Part shown: one piece after another, positions 1 to 7,567 of the stretch
Layout of the letters: every line of letters begins with the position of its first letter
Numbering within the stretch: the first letter of the stretch is position 1
NCBI RefSeq assembly: GCF_025148125.1
Contig: NZ_CP102267.1
Span: 2,676,501 to 2,740,500 of the forward strand
DNA from: Blautia wexlerae DSM 19850
GTDB taxonomy: Bacteria; Bacillota; Clostridia; Lachnospirales; Lachnospiraceae
DNA: 64,000 bases
Direction of reading: 5' to 3'
Program-made: the position numbers and the translations under genes
Notes under the pieces: model-generated
What the model saw: the letters and a program-made list of their open reading frames with translations, nothing else
Told to the model about the DNA's origin: nothing
The model's database searches: none

Positions 1-39
1 CCTTTCCTTATAACAGGAACAATCCTCACCCATAAAAAT

Positions 40-107
40 CCCCCTCGCCGGTTGGGAGATATAGCAAAGTTTTTTCCTTTCGCTATATCTCCCAACCGGC
101 GAGGGGG
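40..107. repeat. 26-bp perfect inverted repeat
   Basis: Positions 40-65 and 82-107 are exact reverse complements around a 16-nt T-rich loop. The arms begin CCCCCTCGCCGG, so the element is strikingly GC-rich inside AT-rich accessory DNA. It could be a strong bidirectional terminator of an unseen upstream gene, a single-strand replication or transfer structure, or a mobile-element remnant. The sequence does not decide between these. Confidence 0.85.
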
Positions 108-207
108 AAATGTTCGGGTCTTACATATTTTTTTACAAAAAAATCTGATTTATTTCATAATCACAATTTCAGTAAACATAAATAAACCAGATCTTTAACT
201 TCCATAT

Positions 208-468
208 TTATGATTTTGTGTCATTCTCCAATGCCTCGTTTTCATCATCCAGATACTTCCTAGATATTTCATCTATATATTCCAGCAATTCTTTCCTGAT
301 TTCTTCAACAATCTTCTCCTGTTCTTTCTTAGATTTCATATAAAATGATAGCGGATATATCATTCTCTCCTGCGAGATCATCACACGATTAAATATGTAA
401 TAGTCCATGTATTTACGCATAAAATTAATTCTTTGCAATATCTTTTTGATAATTGTTAGTCCGTTCAT
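208..468 (-). CDS. Small hypothetical protein, 86 aa
   Basis: I do not recognise a family. The predicted protein is basic at the N-terminus and has a charged helical C-terminal half rich in Lys and Glu, which could form a coiled coil. The start has a good ribosome site (GGAGGCAGGAG) directly upstream. It is transcribed divergently from the ribbon-helix-helix gene at 597, with shared control sequences between them, so co-regulation or a toxin/antitoxin-like relation is possible but unproven. No catalytic motif or membrane segment is evident. Confidence 0.55.
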   Translation of the reverse strand: MNGLTIIKKILQRINFMRKYMDYYIFNRVMISQERMIYPLSFYMKSKKEQEKIVEEIRKELLEYIDEISRKYLDDENEALENDTKS

Positions 469-501
469 CTCCTGCCTCCTTTGAAATATTTTATGTACTT
501 A

Positions 502-580
502 AAATAAGTTCATATAAAACATCTTATCAAACTTTTTGTCTAATATAAATACTTAGAATGTACTTATTTCGAACTTATTT
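502..580. promoter_or_regulatory. Candidate operator pair between divergent genes
   Basis: AAATAAGTTC at 502-511 and its exact reverse complement GAACTTATTT at 571-580 flank the intergenic region. A further half-site-like TACTTATTT lies at 561-569. Ribbon-helix-helix proteins commonly bind short repeated half-sites of this kind in their own promoters, so these are candidate autoregulatory sites for the gene at 597. Confidence 0.4.
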
Positions 581-596
581 TTAAGGAGAGATTATT

Positions 597-758
597 ATGG
601 AAAAAGATAAACACTTAGGACTGCGTATTGATTCAGATACACATAGAAAACTGAAAAGTATGGCAGAATATGATGGACGTTCTATCAATGGAGAAATTTT
701 ATATCTGATTAGACAGGCAATTTCCGAGTACGAGAAAAAACATGGAAAGCTGGAATAA
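597..758 (+). CDS. Arc-like ribbon-helix-helix DNA-binding protein, 53 aa
   Basis: This 53-residue ORF starts with ATG behind TTAAGGAGAG. Its N-terminal part (LGLRIDSDTHRKLKSMAEYD) followed by RSINGEILYLIRQAI matches the ribbon-helix-helix fold of the Arc/MetJ type: a short beta strand with alternating residues, then two helices. Such proteins act as dimeric repressors, often of plasmid copy control, transfer or toxin-antitoxin genes. It is divergent from the 86-aa gene and carries paired half-sites upstream. The 53-aa size is typical. The regulated target is inference. Confidence 0.8.
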   Translation: MEKDKHLGLRIDSDTHRKLKSMAEYDGRSINGEILYLIRQAISEYEKKHGKLE

Positions 759-763
759 TTTGT

Positions 764-790
764 AAAAGGGGGTTCTGTTCATCCCCCCTT
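764..790 (+). terminator. Stem-loop after the RHH gene
   Basis: AAGGGGG and CCCCCTT pair around a 10-nt loop just after the stop codon at 758. The 3' side is followed by AATAT rather than a clean T-run, so termination strength is uncertain. Confidence 0.45.
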
Positions 791-855
791 AATATCACAT
801 TGCGTTTATTAGCAACCTAAAAACTATTTATCTGTTAATGGAAATGTTATATCAC

Positions 856-2031
856 TTAAGAAAGATTAAATATATGTTCACATAATTTAACCCATGGTCT
901 TATCATATCATCAAACACAATTTCTATTAATTCATCATTTTTACTTTCTAAAAATTTTTGTATTTCGGTGTCTGACATTGTTTGCGTTTTTTCTATATCA
1001 GACTTCATTTTTTCTTTAATTTTTTCTTTAATTTTCTCTTCAACTTCTTCTTTTGTATGACTTGATATATTCATTTCTATATACTTATGCTTTATTTCAA
1101 ATATGTCCGATAAATCATATCTTCCGGCAATTTGTTTGTTCACAAATTTTATTACATTGCCATTTTCATCTGACTCCAAAATATGTTTCGGTTTTTTAAT
1201 GAGTTTATCAATATAATTTATCTTTTCATTTTTTGCTACTTTTTCATTATACTCAAAAACAATCATTTCATCAGAATTATTCAAAAATAATTCATTCAGC
1301 TTATTTATTGTACTGCATGAAGTCAATATTTTTTCTTTCATATCATATACCTCACCATCGTACATACAAACAGCAATTTTTGCGCTAACCGGAATAATAA
1401 ACTGTATTCCAATCTCTCCCCATCCAAATCCACGGGACAAATTTTTTTCTTGAAATAATTGATTACAAAATACAACAGGATTATCAGAAGTCACAAAACT
1501 CTCTTCACTCTTGTTAATTAGTAAATCCATTTTCAGATCAACTACTAATGGCAAAAATTCTTGGGCCGCTTTTATAGAAACTAATGCTGGATGTTGCATT
1601 TCAATCCAAACATCGCTATTTATTATTTTTTTTAAAAGTTCTGGATCTTCTATCTCAAGAATTTTTTTTATTAATGTGTTATAGTCACTATTTATTTGAT
1701 TTCCACGTTTTAATGTACGAGCAGATGCAATTAATATGAAAAAACGTAAACATGCCAAATCTTTTTCTGTATCAGGAAGACTTTCTGTCTCAAGTATGGA
1801 AGAAATAATTTCATTCCATCGTCCTTCGTAATCAGCCAATTTATTTTCCACCACCGCATCTTCTCCATAATAATATTCTTTCCAGAGATTATCATTAATG
1901 GAAGCGTGTTTAATCATCTTATTTTCCTTAAAAAGATATATCCCAACGGACTTATTATTTTCAGAAAAATTACGAAGATAAAATTTGGGCACATAATGCT
2001 GACGTCGTTTGTCATTTTTTTGATTATTCAT
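856..2031 (-). CDS. DUF4238 domain protein
   Basis: The N-terminus contains RRQHYVPKFYLRNFS (about residues 9-23), the hallmark opening of DUF4238 proteins, and the 391-aa length fits the family. A conserved segment around VTSDNPVVF lies mid-protein (about residues 179-187). The C-terminal third is Lys/Glu-rich (EEKIKEKIKEKMK) and probably helical. No biochemical function is established for DUF4238, but these genes are often found among accessory and defence cargo. It is a single gene, same strand as ietAS, separated from it by the decayed rep fragment. Codon use is very AT-rich. Confidence 0.8.
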   Translation of the reverse strand: MNNQKNDKRRQHYVPKFYLRNFSENNKSVGIYLFKENKMIKHASINDNLWKEYYYGEDAVVENKLADYEGRWNEIISSILETESLPDTEKDLACLRFFILIASARTLKRGNQINSDYNTLIKKILEIEDPELLKKIINSDVWIEMQHPALVSIKAAQEFLPLVVDLKMDLLINKSEESFVTSDNPVVFCNQLFQEKNLSRGFGWGEIGIQFIIPVSAKIAVCMYDGEVYDMKEKILTSCSTINKLNELFLNNSDEMIVFEYNEKVAKNEKINYIDKLIKKPKHILESDENGNVIKFVNKQIAGRYDLSDIFEIKHKYIEMNISSHTKEEVEEKIKEKIKEKMKSDIEKTQTMSDTEIQKFLESKNDELIEIVFDDMIRPWVKLCEHIFNLS

Positions 2032-2192
2032 TATACTTCACCACTTTCCATTTATTTTATATATTAACCTAAAAATATATTAACAATAATAATACAAAAT
2101 AACAAGTATTTATCTAACTACACAATGCTCATCTTTTTTCACTTTATGATACAATCTCACATTCTTTAATAATTTTCCTTAAATATCTTAAT

Positions 2193-2365
2193 GCAAATCA
2201 TAGTTCACTTTCGCCCCCCAATAGCCTTCCATTATTAGCAGAACATTGTACCAGGTTGTCAGCCCCGCAGCAACTATGCCCAAATGTTACCAATCTTGGT
2301 GATATTTTTCTTTAGACTGTTTATCATGTATTCCATATGTGTCTTTTTCAACTTTATAAACTCAA
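2193..2365 (-). pseudogene. Decayed 3' fragment of a RepA_N/DUF6017 gene
   Basis: Read on the minus strand, 2362 downward gives FIKLKKTHMEYMINSLKKN and ITKIGNIWA, then a TAG stop. After a frame change it continues as GAKVNYDL near 2200. This parallels the C-terminal end of the intact rep gene at 6434-7567 (FMKLKKAHIEYVINCLKKN, then NIHAYLL and QAKVNYDL). The copy has at least one stop and one frameshift and covers only the last 55-60 codons. It lies on the far side of ietAS from the intact rep, so cassette insertion or recombination between rep-bearing molecules is likely. Confidence 0.8.
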
Positions 2366-2392
2366 AAATACATATATCTAACTAAAATAACA

Positions 2393-2429
2393 ATAGGACG
2401 ACATCCCCTGCCAAGAGATTTCGTCCTAT
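2393..2429 (-). terminator. Terminator after ietS
   Basis: ATAGGACGA (2393-2401) pairs with TCGTCCTAT (2421-2429). On the minus strand the stem is followed by TTGTTATTTT. It lies about 40 nt past the ietS stop and is a probable rho-independent terminator of the ietAS operon. Confidence 0.7.
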
Positions 2430-2466
2430 CTACACATCCTATAAAAATGATATTATACCGATAAAT

Positions 2467-4710
2467 TTATTCAAATTCAATTTCTTCTTCAGCCTTACTG
2501 TAAACATCAATCTGATTCTGAACGTCGATAGATGTTACTAGCCAGCCTTTAATCATACATAATTTAATAAATTCATCAATTCTGTTAATACCATTCATTT
2601 CTTTTAATGTAACAACCAATCCAAATTGCAGCCCTCTACCCGCTTTTGGTAAAAGACGCTCTTTTGTTTTTATACTTATTCCCCACATTCCGGAATCATA
2701 AACTTTTCGAGGTCTTGCATTATCTTTTAATGTCTCACTGATATGTTTTACATTGTCCCATTTTCGATACAATTTTCTTGCAGACTCTTCATAAATTTTT
2801 TGTAATCCCTCTTCAGCCTGTTTATTATAATCAATAGCTTTTATAGTTGCTTTACCGTTTTTTTCCATAATTCTTCCAAAATGCAAATCCATTTCTGTAC
2901 TTGTATAATCAACTCCCTGATCTCTATCACAACTTGGAAAATATACTAATGTTGCTTTGGCAAAAAATGGATATGCATTCATATCTTGAGGCACTGGTAT
3001 ATTATAAGTATATGTCTCATATTCATCTATAATTCCATTCATTATAAATTGAATTTCATCATCTGAAGAATGTATTATATCCTGTATATTTTTAGGGACA
3101 ATTCCATAACCCATAGAATAATTTATGCCATCTTGTCTATTCCAGCCAGCCGCGGAATCAATTATCAGAGCTTTTGCCACTTCTCTACTTAATCCAACTA
3201 TGTGAATCAAATATGCTACTTTTCTTGTTATCCAAGGCGCAGCAAATGATGTGCCACAGACATTTGCTTCACCTAATGGTTCACATACTGTAATTCTTTC
3301 AGATTTATCTCCGCCATAATAACAAATATCCGGTTTATAAAAAAAGGATAATACCGGACCAACTCTTGTATATGATGCTGGCTTTCCGGCAAAATCAACC
3401 GCATTTACCACTATTGAATTTAAAGAATCTGCAGGTGCTCCTATTTTTATACTTTCTATATTTTTAGGACTTCTATTAGTTCCTGCCACAACAAAAATAA
3501 CATCATATTCACATTGAATTCGATCTAATTCAGCGGCTTCTGGTGATATAAAGTTCGGATTAATCTCCATTGCTGATCCTAATGACAAATTCCATACTTT
3601 AATATCCCTGTTCGAAGCGACAATATCCCTTATCTGTTTTAATATTGTAAAGGAACTAAATCCACCAGCTCTTGCAACTCCAAAATGTCTTACTTTAAAA
3701 TGTCCACATCCATCCTCTAACTTAGGATTAAACCTTGGTCCATCAACAATGATTGATGAAACTGCTGTACCATGGAAATAATCATCCAAGTTTAAACTAA
3801 TATTATCATCTATTCTTTTATGATATTCTACCCATTCATGAAAATAAACTCTTTCATCAAATTGAGTATCAATTACTCCTACTGTCGGTTCATTTTTTGG
3901 AGAAACTATTGATATTACCTCTTCATTATCTCTTTGTTCTAAATCATCTACTACAACTTTGGAAAAATCTTTCACCTGCATTGCAATTAAATAAGGTGCA
4001 TTATTTTGTAATATTTCTATCTCATTTTTATCTAAACGTAGTGTAGTCTCATTAATCATCTTGGCATTTATCATTTCAATTCCAAATTTACTCAAAAGTT
4101 CTATTGTCTCTACGCCAGTTTTATAAATCGTAACTATTGAACTTTCCTTTGCTTCTTCTGGTGCCTGATCAATTTGAAAACGTTCTACATAATACGAGTC
4201 AACCACTGTCTTTAAAAACGGATTTTTCTTCATGATAGTATCATCATATCGTCCCTGATTAATAATTTCTGTCTCTATATCAGATATTTCATCATTATAA
4301 AACTTCTTTATTACTTTTTCGCACTTCACCAGATAGTCAATCGTTTTTTGGAGAGTTTCCAAAGAAACAAAATATGTGAACACATGTTTTTTTCTAATTT
4401 TATTATTTTCTATATGCTCATCTACAAATTTAGCTCCCCGGATCGCATCATTGGGATGTTTTCCTATTTCACCCAAAAGTATTTGAACTCGATTACTTTT
4501 AGGAACTACTCTCTGATAGTGAACACTTACCAAAGCTCCTTTGATTACTGGATTATTTTCCCAAAACTTTTTTACACCCTCTAACTGTTTTCTCAAATCA
4601 TCCACATGTTTTGCTGAAACTTTTGCTCCTTTAGGTAAATTAACCTGCCCAAAACTTTGTGTATTTTTTCTTTTATAAAATTGTCCTTTTAATTGTAATA
4701 TATTATTCAT
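2467..4710 (-). CDS. ietS: IetS-like subtilase (S8 family serine protease)
   Basis: This 747-aa protein has a roughly 270-residue N-terminal region of unknown fold followed by a subtilisin catalytic domain. The triad is visible: Asp281 in VGVIDTQFD, His313 in YFHGTAVSS and Ser488 in CGTSFAAPW, with the oxyanion Asn412 in VVAGTNR. There is no signal peptide, so it should act in the cytoplasm. A further 250 residues follow the protease domain. It overlaps the upstream AAA ATPase gene by 8 nt, the same architecture as the IetAS system described in plasmid stability and phage resistance. Name and role are inferred from this pairing. The protease substrate is unknown. Confidence 0.85.
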   Translation of the reverse strand: MNNILQLKGQFYKRKNTQSFGQVNLPKGAKVSAKHVDDLRKQLEGVKKFWENNPVIKGALVSVHYQRVVPKSNRVQILLGEIGKHPNDAIRGAKFVDEHIENNKIRKKHVFTYFVSLETLQKTIDYLVKCEKVIKKFYNDEISDIETEIINQGRYDDTIMKKNPFLKTVVDSYYVERFQIDQAPEEAKESSIVTIYKTGVETIELLSKFGIEMINAKMINETTLRLDKNEIEILQNNAPYLIAMQVKDFSKVVVDDLEQRDNEEVISIVSPKNEPTVGVIDTQFDERVYFHEWVEYHKRIDDNISLNLDDYFHGTAVSSIIVDGPRFNPKLEDGCGHFKVRHFGVARAGGFSSFTILKQIRDIVASNRDIKVWNLSLGSAMEINPNFISPEAAELDRIQCEYDVIFVVAGTNRSPKNIESIKIGAPADSLNSIVVNAVDFAGKPASYTRVGPVLSFFYKPDICYYGGDKSERITVCEPLGEANVCGTSFAAPWITRKVAYLIHIVGLSREVAKALIIDSAAGWNRQDGINYSMGYGIVPKNIQDIIHSSDDEIQFIMNGIIDEYETYTYNIPVPQDMNAYPFFAKATLVYFPSCDRDQGVDYTSTEMDLHFGRIMEKNGKATIKAIDYNKQAEEGLQKIYEESARKLYRKWDNVKHISETLKDNARPRKVYDSGMWGISIKTKERLLPKAGRGLQFGLVVTLKEMNGINRIDEFIKLCMIKGWLVTSIDVQNQIDVYSKAEEEIEFE

Positions 4711-5749
4711 CCTTTATCCCCTTTAATTCCCTTGCCACAGTACTTCTAGGTATTTTTGTCAATATCTCTATCTCTCGAATTGTAAACTTTTGTTCCTGAA
4801 GTTTCTTCAAATCCTCTGGGTTTTCATTAGTAGCTGTATAATATAATCTTCGCAGATAATCCATGGAATCTCCCGGATCACTAAATGCAACCGCAGTTCT
4901 GATTATATTTTTTAATTCTCCCGGATATGGAATTGGATCTAGCAGCATTATAATTTTCCTAAATAGTCGTATGTCCTTATTTGCCAGTTTAAATTTTGAG
5001 AGAAATTTATTTAGAAATTCTTCAGCAATCGTAATTAAATCCTTTGGTGTATATCTATTAAAATCAATCACTGAATCAAATCTTCGCACCAAAGCTTTAT
5101 CAAAATGTGAAAACAAATTTGTTGTTGCTACCATAACAACTCTCTCATCCATATAATCCATTCCTTTAAGCATAGCTGAAGTTGCTCTTCCCATTTCTCG
5201 CAAATCATTTGCGTTTGTACGATCTAATGCAACTGCATCAATTTCATCAAATAAAACTATAACCTTTTCAGGATGAACAAAATTATTAATCTCTTTAAAT
5301 AATGTAGCAATATTTTTTTGCGTCTGTCCAAGCTTACTATCAATAACGCCAGCAAAATCAACCATGTAGATTTCTCTATTTAGTATACGTGCTAATTGTT
5401 TAACAGCCTCTGTTTTTCCAGTTCCTGGCGCTCCCTGAAACAAAAATTTATTTATTCCAGCATTGTACGATATTGCATGAACAATTCCTAACATATCCTG
5501 CGTTATTTTTTCGGGAAGCCATAAACTTTCTCCAGAAGATTCTATCCTCTCAAATAATGCTGAATCATTTTCCTGCATTTGTGGTACAAATGTGTTAGCA
5601 TCAGACATCAACGCCATAATATATTCTGCTAACTGATAATCTCCTGATTTGTCAAAGTCTTTTGCTATTTCATATGCTTCACTTCTAAATCCTGAATCAT
5701 TATTCTCTGCATAATATTTAATTAAATTTATAACGCTCTTTTTTTTCAT
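4703..5749 (-). CDS. ietA: IetA-like AAA ATPase
   Basis: The protein is a single AAA module of about 348 aa. It has Walker A GAPGTGKT near residue 110, Walker B VIVLFDEIDAVA near 170 and the Arg-rich sensor region VRRFDSVIDF. The last 30 residues (FTIREIEILTKIPRSTVAREL) read like a helix-turn-helix, which is unusual for a plain AAA protease partner. The ATG at 5749 is preferred over a GTG three codons upstream because AGGGGTG sits at ideal distance. It is first in a two-gene operon with the subtilase. By analogy with IetAS the pair would sense invading or competing DNA and trigger proteolysis; that role is inference. Confidence 0.85.
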   Translation of the reverse strand: MKKKSVINLIKYYAENNDSGFRSEAYEIAKDFDKSGDYQLAEYIMALMSDANTFVPQMQENDSALFERIESSGESLWLPEKITQDMLGIVHAISYNAGINKFLFQGAPGTGKTEAVKQLARILNREIYMVDFAGVIDSKLGQTQKNIATLFKEINNFVHPEKVIVLFDEIDAVALDRTNANDLREMGRATSAMLKGMDYMDERVVMVATTNLFSHFDKALVRRFDSVIDFNRYTPKDLITIAEEFLNKFLSKFKLANKDIRLFRKIIMLLDPIPYPGELKNIIRTAVAFSDPGDSMDYLRRLYYTATNENPEDLKKLQEQKFTIREIEILTKIPRSTVARELKGIKDE

Positions 5750-5780
5750 TTGCGTCACCCCTATTCTTTTTTATACTTAT

Positions 5781-5824
5781 ATAATAATGTCATGGGACAA
5801 ATTTGTCAATATTGGGACAAATTT
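5781..5824 (-). promoter_or_regulatory. ietAS promoter with 12-bp direct repeats
   Basis: On the minus strand, TTGACA (5804-5809) and TATTAT (5781-5786) are separated by exactly 17 bp, a near-consensus sigma-A promoter. Two identical copies of AAATTTGTCCCA (minus strand, at 5813-5824 and 5793-5804) are spaced 20 bp apart and overlap the -35 box and spacer. This is the layout of a repressor operator. Confidence 0.75.
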
Positions 5825-6014
5825 TATATTGACTTTTTTTAGTAGTAATGATATATTAAATTCAGAAATAAAAATTCCAATAAAAAAGAAACCAAAGCAT
5901 CTAAACGAATAGCATACTGATTTCTATATACATATAAACTTTTAGCCGAGATTAGTGTATCATAGAATTATAACCGACACAATCCAAAACATTCGTTTGT
6001 TTCTTTTCTTATTG

Positions 6015-6043
6015 TTTACATACATAACTATTATTTATATAAC
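6015..6043 (+). promoter_or_regulatory. Promoter of the DUF3892 gene
   Basis: TTTACA (6015-6020) and TATAAC (6038-6043) are separated by 17 bp. The predicted start of transcription is about 20 nt before the ATG at 6068, which has AAAGGAGCA as its ribosome site. The 180 bp between this and the ietA promoter is AT-rich with no other gene seen. Confidence 0.6.
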
Positions 6044-6067
6044 TCATAGAAAGGAGCACTCATAATA

Positions 6068-6346
6068 ATGAAAGCCACTAAAATTAAAATGAAATCTGGC
6101 TGTTATTATTCAACCAGAACATCTGAAATATCTGAAATTTATATAGAGGGATGTACTAGCCCAGGATTTTTTGATAAAACTACTTTACATAATTATTTGA
6201 AACAACATCCTCATTCCATCCAAGTAAACATTTATCCTTATCCTGATTTAATACCTGCAACAAGTTCAAACGGAGAAAAATATGTCCGCTCCGCGCCGAA
6301 TGATACACCTAACGATAATTTATTAAAACTACCTAGATGCAAATAA
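6068..6346 (+). CDS. DUF3892 domain protein, 92 aa
   Basis: The C-terminal half (GEKYVRSAPNDTPNDNLLKLP) resembles the end of DUF3892 domains, which finish with a Gly-Lys-x-Tyr-hydrophobic-Arg-Ser and an Asn-Leu-x-x-Leu-Pro pattern. The N-terminus (MKATKIKMKSGCYYS) also fits. The family has no assigned function. It is divergent from ietA and sits between ietAS and rep, so it travels with the cassette. A clear promoter, ribosome site and terminator make it a real gene. Confidence 0.7.
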   Translation: MKATKIKMKSGCYYSTRTSEISEIYIEGCTSPGFFDKTTLHNYLKQHPHSIQVNIYPYPDLIPATSSNGEKYVRSAPNDTPNDNLLKLPRCK

Positions 6347-6353
6347 TTCTTAT

Positions 6354-6395
6354 AGAGGTGCACAACTGAAAGATGCCAGTTGTGTACCTCTTTTA
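6354..6395. terminator. Terminator between DUF3892 gene and rep
   Basis: AGAGGTGCACAACTG pairs with CAGTTGTGTACCTCT (one mismatch) around a short loop and is followed by TTTTAGTTT on the plus strand. It lies 8 nt past the DUF3892 stop and could also stop transcripts leaving rep on the other strand. Confidence 0.8.
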
Positions 6396-6433
6396 GTTTA
6401 TGACACAATGTCATAAACTTTTATGTCATTCGC

Positions 6434-7567
6434 TTAACTATTCCCGTACAGATCATAATTCACTTTCGCCTGATAATAGCTGTCCATGGTCAACGGCGCA
6501 TTATACAAGGTTGTAAGTAGATATGCATGGATGTTACTGATTTTGGTCGTATTTTTCTTCAGGCAATTTATCACATACTCTATATGTGCTTTTTTCAGCT
6601 TCATAAACTGGCTTTTTACCAGAGCTACATTTTTTTCTATCCCGCCAATTCGCACAGTTGTAGTATCTGGCAGTGTCATGATCTCCACTATCAGGTCAAT
6701 CAGCTCATCTACCATCTTTATATCATAAGCCCAATCATTCTCAAAACATGTATAATTAATATTTTTTCTCACAACGCACTTATATTTATCCATCTCATCC
6801 ATCGATCCTGTTTTTGATGGATAGATAGGATTATTCTTGCTTATATCAGTTTTACTATAATCAGTATAATTAGATTTTGATTTTCGGCATTCTTGATTTT
6901 TGATTTTCACAATTGCTGAATTTTGATTTTCACTATCGACAGCGCTGAAATCTGCGGGACTCTGTATTACTGAATTTTGATTTTCACCATCGACAATGCC
7001 GAAATTTACGAGATTTCGCATTACTGAATTTTGATTTTCACTATCAACAGTGCTGAAATTTACGGGGGTTCGTATTACTGAATTTTGATTTTCACTATCG
7101 ACAGTGTTGAAATCTGCAGAGTTCTGCATTACTGAATTTTGATTTTCACAATTCTTAGGCAGCTCATTCTGCTGGACTTGTTGCCGTTGTTCTTCAGCCT
7201 CTTTTATCATAAAATTTTTCACATAAATGATATTAGGCTTTCCAAAGCCCTGTCTTATTTTCTCAATAAGTCCGATTCCATCCTCTGCATCAAGTTCTTT
7301 CATAATCTTAACTGCTTTCTGGCTTTTGCAATTCAAGAGTTCCATTACATCTTCTATTGTAAAAATGATATACGCCCGATCCTGCTCATCAAACCATTTG
7401 TTCTTTAAGCTCAGGCTCATACGGTCTAACATAAGACCGTACAATACCTTTGCTTCACAAGAAAGTGAGGAAAAATATTCCTCTGTAAACAGCAATTTCG
7501 GAATACGATAAAAACTATACTGATCAGAATCATCATTATAGAAATATTCAAATTGTACTTTCTGCAT
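6434..7567 (-). CDS. RepA_N-type replication initiator with DUF6017 C-terminus
   Basis: The first 110 residues (FYRIPKLLFTEEYFSSLSCEAK, split here as FYRIPKLLFTE and LSCEAKVLYGLMLDRMSLS) match the RepA_N winged-helix domain of Gram-positive plasmid initiators. The C-terminus from about residue 260 is DUF6017-like. Between them lies a repeat-rich linker: five copies of an 18-aa unit beginning ENQNS. The gene is third in a parA-parB-rep operon, its ATG directly following the parB TAA. RepA_N plasmids often carry their origin inside the rep gene, which gives the repeats a possible function. The 377-aa length is usual. Confidence 0.85.
   Translation of the reverse strand: MQKVQFEYFYNDDSDQYSFYRIPKLLFTEEYFSSLSCEAKVLYGLMLDRMSLSLKNKWFDEQDRAYIIFTIEDVMELLNCKSQKAVKIMKELDAEDGIGLIEKIRQGFGKPNIIYVKNFMIKEAEEQRQQVQQNELPKNCENQNSVMQNSADFNTVDSENQNSVIRTPVNFSTVDSENQNSVMRNLVNFGIVDGENQNSVIQSPADFSAVDSENQNSAIVKIKNQECRKSKSNYTDYSKTDISKNNPIYPSKTGSMDEMDKYKCVVRKNINYTCFENDWAYDIKMVDELIDLIVEIMTLPDTTTVRIGGIEKNVALVKSQFMKLKKAHIEYVINCLKKNTTKISNIHAYLLTTLYNAPLTMDSYYQAKVNYDLYGNS
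6917..7149 (-). repeat. 54-bp tandem repeats inside rep (candidate origin)
   Basis: TGAATTTTGATTTTCAC recurs at 6917, 6971, 7025, 7079 and 7133, an exact 54-bp period, with the last copy incomplete. Units are diverged in their middle but keep the AT-rich core. The reading frame is preserved as 18 codons per unit. In RepA_N plasmids such as pAD1 the replication origin consists of repeats within the rep coding sequence, so these may be initiator-binding iterons. Confidence 0.85.

Noticed and set aside
6911..7150. Possible CRISPR array
   Set aside because: Regular 54-bp units lie in frame within the rep gene, and the variable parts are short and related to each other, so they are internal coding repeats.
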